Under the pieces are notes generated by a model. The model was not told where the DNA came from. It ran no database searches and saw nothing but the letters and a program-made list of their open reading frames with translations. DNA of 39,342 nucleotides from the NCBI RefSeq assembly GCF_000174195.1, contig NZ_ACFY01000143.1, positions 1 through 39,342 of the forward strand, written 5' to 3'. Shown here in pieces: positions 35,715 to 39,342 of the stretch. The DNA is from Roseburia inulinivorans DSM 16841 (GTDB lineage: Bacteria; Bacillota; Clostridia; Lachnospirales; Lachnospiraceae). The position numbers and the translations under genes were made by a program. Each line of letters begins with the position of its first letter. Within the stretch, counting starts at the first letter, position 1.

Positions 35715-35779
35715 TAAAAAAGACCTGCGTGTACCTATGTCATGCGAACATCATGACATTGTACACACAGGTCTTTTTC
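35715..35779. terminator. Long bidirectional terminator
   Basis: AAAAAAGACCTG...TGTAC..GTCATG pairs with CATGAC..GTACA...CAGGTCTTTTT, a stem of over 20 bp interrupted by small bulges, with T-tracts in both directions. It serves the sigma-28 gene and the convergent aminotransferase gene. Confidence 0.85.
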
Positions 35780-35809
35780 TTTTGCTTTTCAGCGGTTAAA
35801 AACTTACTA

Positions 35810-37093
35810 TTATTCTCCTAAAAGCTTCTCAATGCTTGCGAGCTTGACACAGACAACAAAGATGTCGATCGCAGTCGTAAGATCTTCCAGGCTTGGATAG
35901 GATGGTGAGATACGGATGACAGAATCATGCGGATCTTTTCCATATGGGAAAGGCGCACCCGCCGGAGTCATCACAACCCCTGCTTTTTTTGCTTTTGCCA
36001 CAACATTTTTTGCACATCCATCCAGTGTCTCATATGTGATGAAGTATCCACCCTTCGGGCTGTACCAGCTTCCGGCTCCGAGTCCTTTTAATTCTCTTTC
36101 AAATGTATCCAGGATCATTTCAAATTTTGGACGGAGAGAATCTGCGTGTTTGCGCATATGCTCTGTGATTCCGTGGATATCTTTGAAGAAACGGACATGG
36201 CGCAGCTGGTTTACCTTATCATGACCGATGGTCTGGATCTTCAACTGTTTCTTGATATCCTCTAAGTTGTTGGCAGAAGTTGCAATTGCTGCCACACCGG
36301 AACCAGGGAATGTGATCTTGCTTGTAGAACAGAATTTGTAAACCATATCCGGGTTTCCTGCTCTCTTGCATTCTTTTAAGATCTCGATCAGATGATCCTG
36401 GTTAATATCATATAAATGATGCACGCAGTATGCGTTATCCCAGTAAATACGGAAATCTTTTGCTGCCGGTTTTAATCTTGCAAAACGGCGAACCGTCTCA
36501 TCCGAATAAGTGATTCCCTGTGGATTGGAATATTTTGGCACACACCAGATACCTTTGATCGCCTCATCTTTGCTCACAAGGTCTTCCACCATATCCATAT
36601 CCGGTCCGGTCGGAAGCATCGGTACGTTGATCATCTCAATGCCGAAATATTCTGTGATTGCAAAATGTCTGTCATATCCCGGTACCGGGCACAAAAATTT
36701 TACTTTATCTAATTTACACCATGGCGTATTTCCCATTACACCGTGCGTCATGGAACGGGAGATGGTGTCATACATAATGTTAAGGCTTGAGTTACCATAA
36801 ATGATGATATTGTCCGGATTACACTCGATCATATCACCGATAAGCTGTTTTGCTTCACTGATACCGTCCAGCACACCATAGTTTCTGCAGTCTGTACCAT
36901 CATCACAGGTCAGATCAACACCGGAAGTCAGTACATCCATCATTCCCATCGAAAGGTCTAACTGTTCCTGGGATGGCTTACCTCTGGACATATCAAGTTT
37001 TAAGCCTCTCTGCTGGAATTTTTTGTATTCCGCTTCCAATCCTTCCTTCTCTTTCAATAACTCTTCTTTTGTCATTTCCTCGTAGGACTTCAT
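35810..37093 (-). CDS. Class I aminotransferase of the aspartate aminotransferase Ic type
   Basis: A PLP enzyme of 427 residues matching the MocR-like/type Ic aspartate aminotransferase family, expected to exchange amino groups between aspartate and 2-oxoglutarate. Features: KLDMSRGKPSQEQLDLS near 25-41, the aromatic-binding NYGVLDGI, VPKYSNPQGITYS, IYWDNAYCVHHLYD, and the PLP lysine in FCSTSKITFPGSG. Start ATG 37093 has AGGAGG upstream; a frame reaching 37180 lacks one. It follows rarA by about 107 bases on the same strand. Confidence 0.88.
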   Translation of the reverse strand: MKSYEEMTKEELLKEKEGLEAEYKKFQQRGLKLDMSRGKPSQEQLDLSMGMMDVLTSGVDLTCDDGTDCRNYGVLDGISEAKQLIGDMIECNPDNIIIYGNSSLNIMYDTISRSMTHGVMGNTPWCKLDKVKFLCPVPGYDRHFAITEYFGIEMINVPMLPTGPDMDMVEDLVSKDEAIKGIWCVPKYSNPQGITYSDETVRRFARLKPAAKDFRIYWDNAYCVHHLYDINQDHLIEILKECKRAGNPDMVYKFCSTSKITFPGSGVAAIATSANNLEDIKKQLKIQTIGHDKVNQLRHVRFFKDIHGITEHMRKHADSLRPKFEMILDTFERELKGLGAGSWYSPKGGYFITYETLDGCAKNVVAKAKKAGVVMTPAGAPFPYGKDPHDSVIRISPSYPSLEDLTTAIDIFVVCVKLASIEKLLGE

Positions 37094-37200
37094 CTCTAAT
37101 TCCTCCTGCTTTTTAATATATGTAAAGATCCAATACCGGAAAAATGTGCTCTGCTCATCAGCCTGTGAAACAGAGATCATCTCATGCCCGGAATGTTCTC

Positions 37201-38532
37201 TTACTCCTCTTCTGGCTCACCCTTGATCTTTTTGAAATATTCACGGATCTTCTTCTCGTAGCCGTTCTCACCCGGGACGTAGAACTTCCGGTCTGTCAGT
37301 CCGTCCGGCAGATATTGCTGCTCCACATAATGATCCGGATAATCATGTGCATATTTATATCCAACACCATGCCCCAGTTTTCCGGATGACTTATAGTGTG
37401 CATCCTGTAAATGAACCGGGATCGGCGCTGTTTTCGTATTCTTTACTGCTTCCATCGCATCGAAGATCGCATTGACTGCCGAGTTGCTCTTTGGCGCACT
37501 TGCCACATACGTGACCGCCTGCGACAAAATAATCTGTGCCTCCGGCATACCGATACGCTCAACTGCCTGTGCTGCTGATGTTGCGACAACGAGTGCCATC
37601 GGATCGGCATTGCTCACATCCTCCGCTGCGCAGATCATAATCCTTCTTGCGATGAACTTAATATCTTCCCCCGCATAAAGCATTCTGGCAAGATAATAAA
37701 CGGCTGCATCCGGGTCAGAGCCGCGCATGCTTTTGATAAACGCAGAGACTGTATCGTAATGGTTATCTCCTGTTTTATCATAGCGCACCACACGTTTCTG
37801 GATACATTCACTGGCAACCTCAAGTGTGATATGGATTTTTCCATCATCACTCCGCTCCGTTGTCAGAATGCCAAGTTCGATCGCTGTGAGTGCTGCTCTT
37901 GCGTCTCCGTTTGCCACGTCCGCAAGAAAATCCAGTGCCTCTTCCTCAATGACTGCATCGTAAGCGCCCATTCCTTTTTCCTTATCATTCACCGCCCGGA
38001 GAATCAGCGTCTTAATATCTTCCGTGGACAGATTCTTCAGCTCAAAAATAATGGAACGGGACAAAAGCGCTCCATTCACCTCGAAATATGGATTCTCGGT
38101 CGTTGCACCAATTAAGATCACAGTTCCGTCCTCCACAAACGGAAGGAGATAGTCCTGCTGTCCCTTGTTGAAACGGTGGATCTCATCGATAAACAGGATC
38201 GTCTTTTTGCCGTACATGCCCTGATTGTTCTTCGCCTGCGCAATAACATCCTCCATGTCTTTTTTCCCGGCGGAAGTTGCGTTGATCTGAAGGAACTCAG
38301 CGCTTGTGGTATTGGCAATGACCTTTGCCAGTGTCGTTTTTCCGGTTCCCGGCGGTCCATATAAAATAATGGAACTCAACTTATCAGCCTTGATTGCACG
38401 GTAAAGCAGCTTATCTTTTCCGATAATATGCTGCTGCCCTACCATCTCATCCAGCGTCGCTGGACGAAGTCTGGAAGCTAACGGCGATTCCTTTTCCCTG
38501 TTCTGTTCTCTCATATAATCAAATAAATCCAT
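37201..38532 (-). CDS. rarA: Replication-associated recombination protein RarA (MgsA)
   Basis: RarA is an AAA+ ATPase, related to clamp loaders, that acts at stalled replication forks. The 443-residue protein has the typical N-terminus SPLASRLRPATLDEMVGQQH (in part), Walker A GPPGTGKTT (about 59-67), Walker B LFIDEIHRFNK (about 113-123), and sensor 1 GATTENPYFEVNGALLSR. The C-terminal tetramerisation domain includes MRGSDPDAAVYYLARML and GYKYAHDYPDHYVEQQYLP. ATG 38532 starts MDLFDYMREQ; a longer frame to 38607 is not homologous. Confidence 0.95.
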   Translation of the reverse strand: MDLFDYMREQNREKESPLASRLRPATLDEMVGQQHIIGKDKLLYRAIKADKLSSIILYGPPGTGKTTLAKVIANTTSAEFLQINATSAGKKDMEDVIAQAKNNQGMYGKKTILFIDEIHRFNKGQQDYLLPFVEDGTVILIGATTENPYFEVNGALLSRSIIFELKNLSTEDIKTLILRAVNDKEKGMGAYDAVIEEEALDFLADVANGDARAALTAIELGILTTERSDDGKIHITLEVASECIQKRVVRYDKTGDNHYDTVSAFIKSMRGSDPDAAVYYLARMLYAGEDIKFIARRIMICAAEDVSNADPMALVVATSAAQAVERIGMPEAQIILSQAVTYVASAPKSNSAVNAIFDAMEAVKNTKTAPIPVHLQDAHYKSSGKLGHGVGYKYAHDYPDHYVEQQYLPDGLTDRKFYVPGENGYEKKIREYFKKIKGEPEEE

Positions 38533-38596
38533 ACAAAAAACCTTTCTTCTTGTCCGTGTAGTGCGTACACTTGACCATATTGAATATTCTAATTTC

Positions 38597-38785
38597 AAAA
38601 CTTGCAATATTTGAGATCATAAATTCAATTTTTAGTATTTTATTCCAAAAATATGACGGATTTTATTCGTGAAAATTCATCGCAATTATTACATTACATG
38701 AATTTGCCCTGTTTGACAAGTGGATATTTCATTTTATCTTATTTTCCACGATTAAATTATGTTTTCTATAAGTTTTGCAATTACC
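38597..38785. repeat. Possible decayed copy of the hairpin repeat
   Basis: The left end near 38597 (ttcaaaacttgcaat) and the right end near 38766 (ataagttttgcaattacc) loosely match the terminal repeats of copy A in opposite orientation, about 190 bp apart. Similarity is weak and AT-rich bias could explain it. Otherwise the 480-base gap 38533-39015 holds no gene; an 83-codon plus frame (38653-38904) has no ribosome site. Confidence 0.3.
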
Positions 38786-38950
38786 TATATTGTCATTTTG
38801 ACCTGTGTCATGTTTCTGAATTTAATGATATTATTGCATACATAGCCCTGCAAAAGCAACCTGTTTTATGTGGGGATATCCAACGAGCAGGAGGCGGTGT
38901 CTAACCGCCATCCTCTCAAAATATTTTCTCTGAACTCTTTGTGCCTATCG

Positions 38951-38979
38951 TTGAAATAAACTCTCCTTATGGGTATAAT
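38951..38979 (+). promoter_or_regulatory. Sigma-A promoter of the AlbA_2 gene
   Basis: TTGAAA (38951-38956), exactly 17 bases, TATAAT (38974-38979), then AAAGGAGGG and ATG at 39016. Confidence 0.85.
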
Positions 38980-39015
38980 ATAAAGAAATTACCAATACCT
39001 CAAAGGAGGGATTTT

Positions 39016-39342
39016 ATGATAGAACAGCTAATTGCTGAAGCAACCGAATGTGATTTCAAAGTTGCACTTGAAATAAAGAAACCCAAAAGCTGGTTAAAAA
39101 GTGTCAGTTCCTTTTCTAATGGAATCGGCGGAACTCTGTTTTTCGGAATCTCTGATGACCGGAAACCTATCGGCTTGTCCGATGTTCAAAAGGATGCTGA
39201 GGCGATCAGCCGCTTAATCAAAGAACGAATCACACCATTACCTCAGTTTATCTTAAAACCATTACAGGAAGATGGTAAAAATCTATTAGCTCTGGAGGTT
39301 TCTCCCGGCCGCAGCACCCCTTATTATTACAAGGCAGACGGC
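39016..39342 (+). CDS. AlbA_2 (Schlafen-type) domain protein, 5' part; runs past the window end
   Basis: 109 codons are visible with no stop before the window edge. ATG 39016 has a perfect AAAGGAGGG 5 nt upstream and a consensus sigma-A promoter. The sequence (IEQLIAEATECDFKVALEIK, SFSNGIGGTLFFGISDDRKP, RITPLPQF, ALEVSPGRSTPYYYK) fits the AlbA_2 domain (formerly AAA-4). That domain normally sits at the N-terminus of a transcription regulator or Schlafen-like nucleic-acid protein with a C-terminal winged helix. Role unknown; some relatives act in stress or phage responses. Confidence 0.85.
   Translation, partial: MIEQLIAEATECDFKVALEIKKPKSWLKSVSSFSNGIGGTLFFGISDDRKPIGLSDVQKDAEAISRLIKERITPLPQFILKPLQEDGKNLLALEVSPGRSTPYYYKADG

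Noticed and set aside
38653..38904. 83-codon plus-strand frame downstream of the rarA start
   Set aside because: No ribosome site, Phe/Tyr/Cys-rich composition typical of noncoding AT-rich DNA, and no family resemblance.

Overview
The window looks like a chromosome segment from a spore-forming, motile, low-to-mid GC Clostridia, most probably a Lachnospiraceae of the Roseburia/Agathobacter kind. The case rests on the spore genes (spoIIR, a GerA-type germinant receptor), the SCIFF peptide with its radical SAM maturase (a hallmark of class Clostridia), a fused SecDF, Shine-Dalgarno-led genes with sigma-A boxes, and a flagellar-type (sigma-28) promoter. The genus is inference. Almost every gene lies on the minus strand; only four convincing genes are on plus.

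Layout. 0-6 kb: a minus-strand cluster truA - recJ - chemoreceptor-like coiled-coil protein - alpha/beta hydrolase - secreted DUF1002 protein. 6-10.8 kb: a SpoIID-like/peptidoglycan-binding protein, glmS with a glmS ribozyme in its leader, and ilvE, whose 5' end is frameshifted as written. 10.9-13.3 kb: a plus-strand flavin-reductase-like gene, a shared terminator, glyA and a DUF1294 membrane protein. 13.3-17.7 kb: the SCIFF (ranthipeptide) locus, in order TIGR04086-type membrane protein - scfA - scfB - secDF. 17.8-22.4 kb: an aldose epimerase (LacX-like), asnS, a trigger-factor-like FKBP lipoprotein, and a plus-strand single-gene unit for an unknown membrane-anchored protein. 22.4-28.2 kb: a more AT-rich accessory stretch with a GH3 beta-glucosidase, a 5'-truncated YesN/AraC regulator, a possible WYL remnant, a frameshifted ATPase-DUF234 gene, a small lipoprotein and DUF1934. 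28.3-33.2 kb: spoIIR and a two-gene germinant receptor operon in which the B and C subunits form one reading frame. 33.2-39.3 kb: ispE - GntR regulator, a divergent sigma-28-driven unknown gene, a class Ic aminotransferase, rarA, and the start of an AlbA_2 (Schlafen-type) gene that runs off the window.

How it fits together. Most genes are core metabolism or information processing: cell-wall precursor supply (glmS under ribozyme feedback), one-carbon and amino-acid metabolism (glyA, ilvE), MEP isoprenoids (ispE), RNA modification and charging (truA, asnS), recombination (recJ, rarA) and secretion (secDF, FKBP lipoprotein). The SCIFF genes make a thioether-bridged peptide and sit against secDF, which suggests but does not prove a secretion link. 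Intergenic DNA at 18.7-18.9 kb and 29.0-29.2 kb carries a hairpin-forming repeat family with 16-bp terminal inverted repeats. One copy is exactly an internal-deletion derivative of the other, across a 5-bp microhomology.

I did not find a wholly new defence or mobile system. The strongest leads are the repeat family, the GerB-GerC fusion, the sigma-28-controlled unknown gene, the SCIFF/TIGR04086/SecDF neighbourhood, and two frameshifts that both sit at A/T homopolymers.
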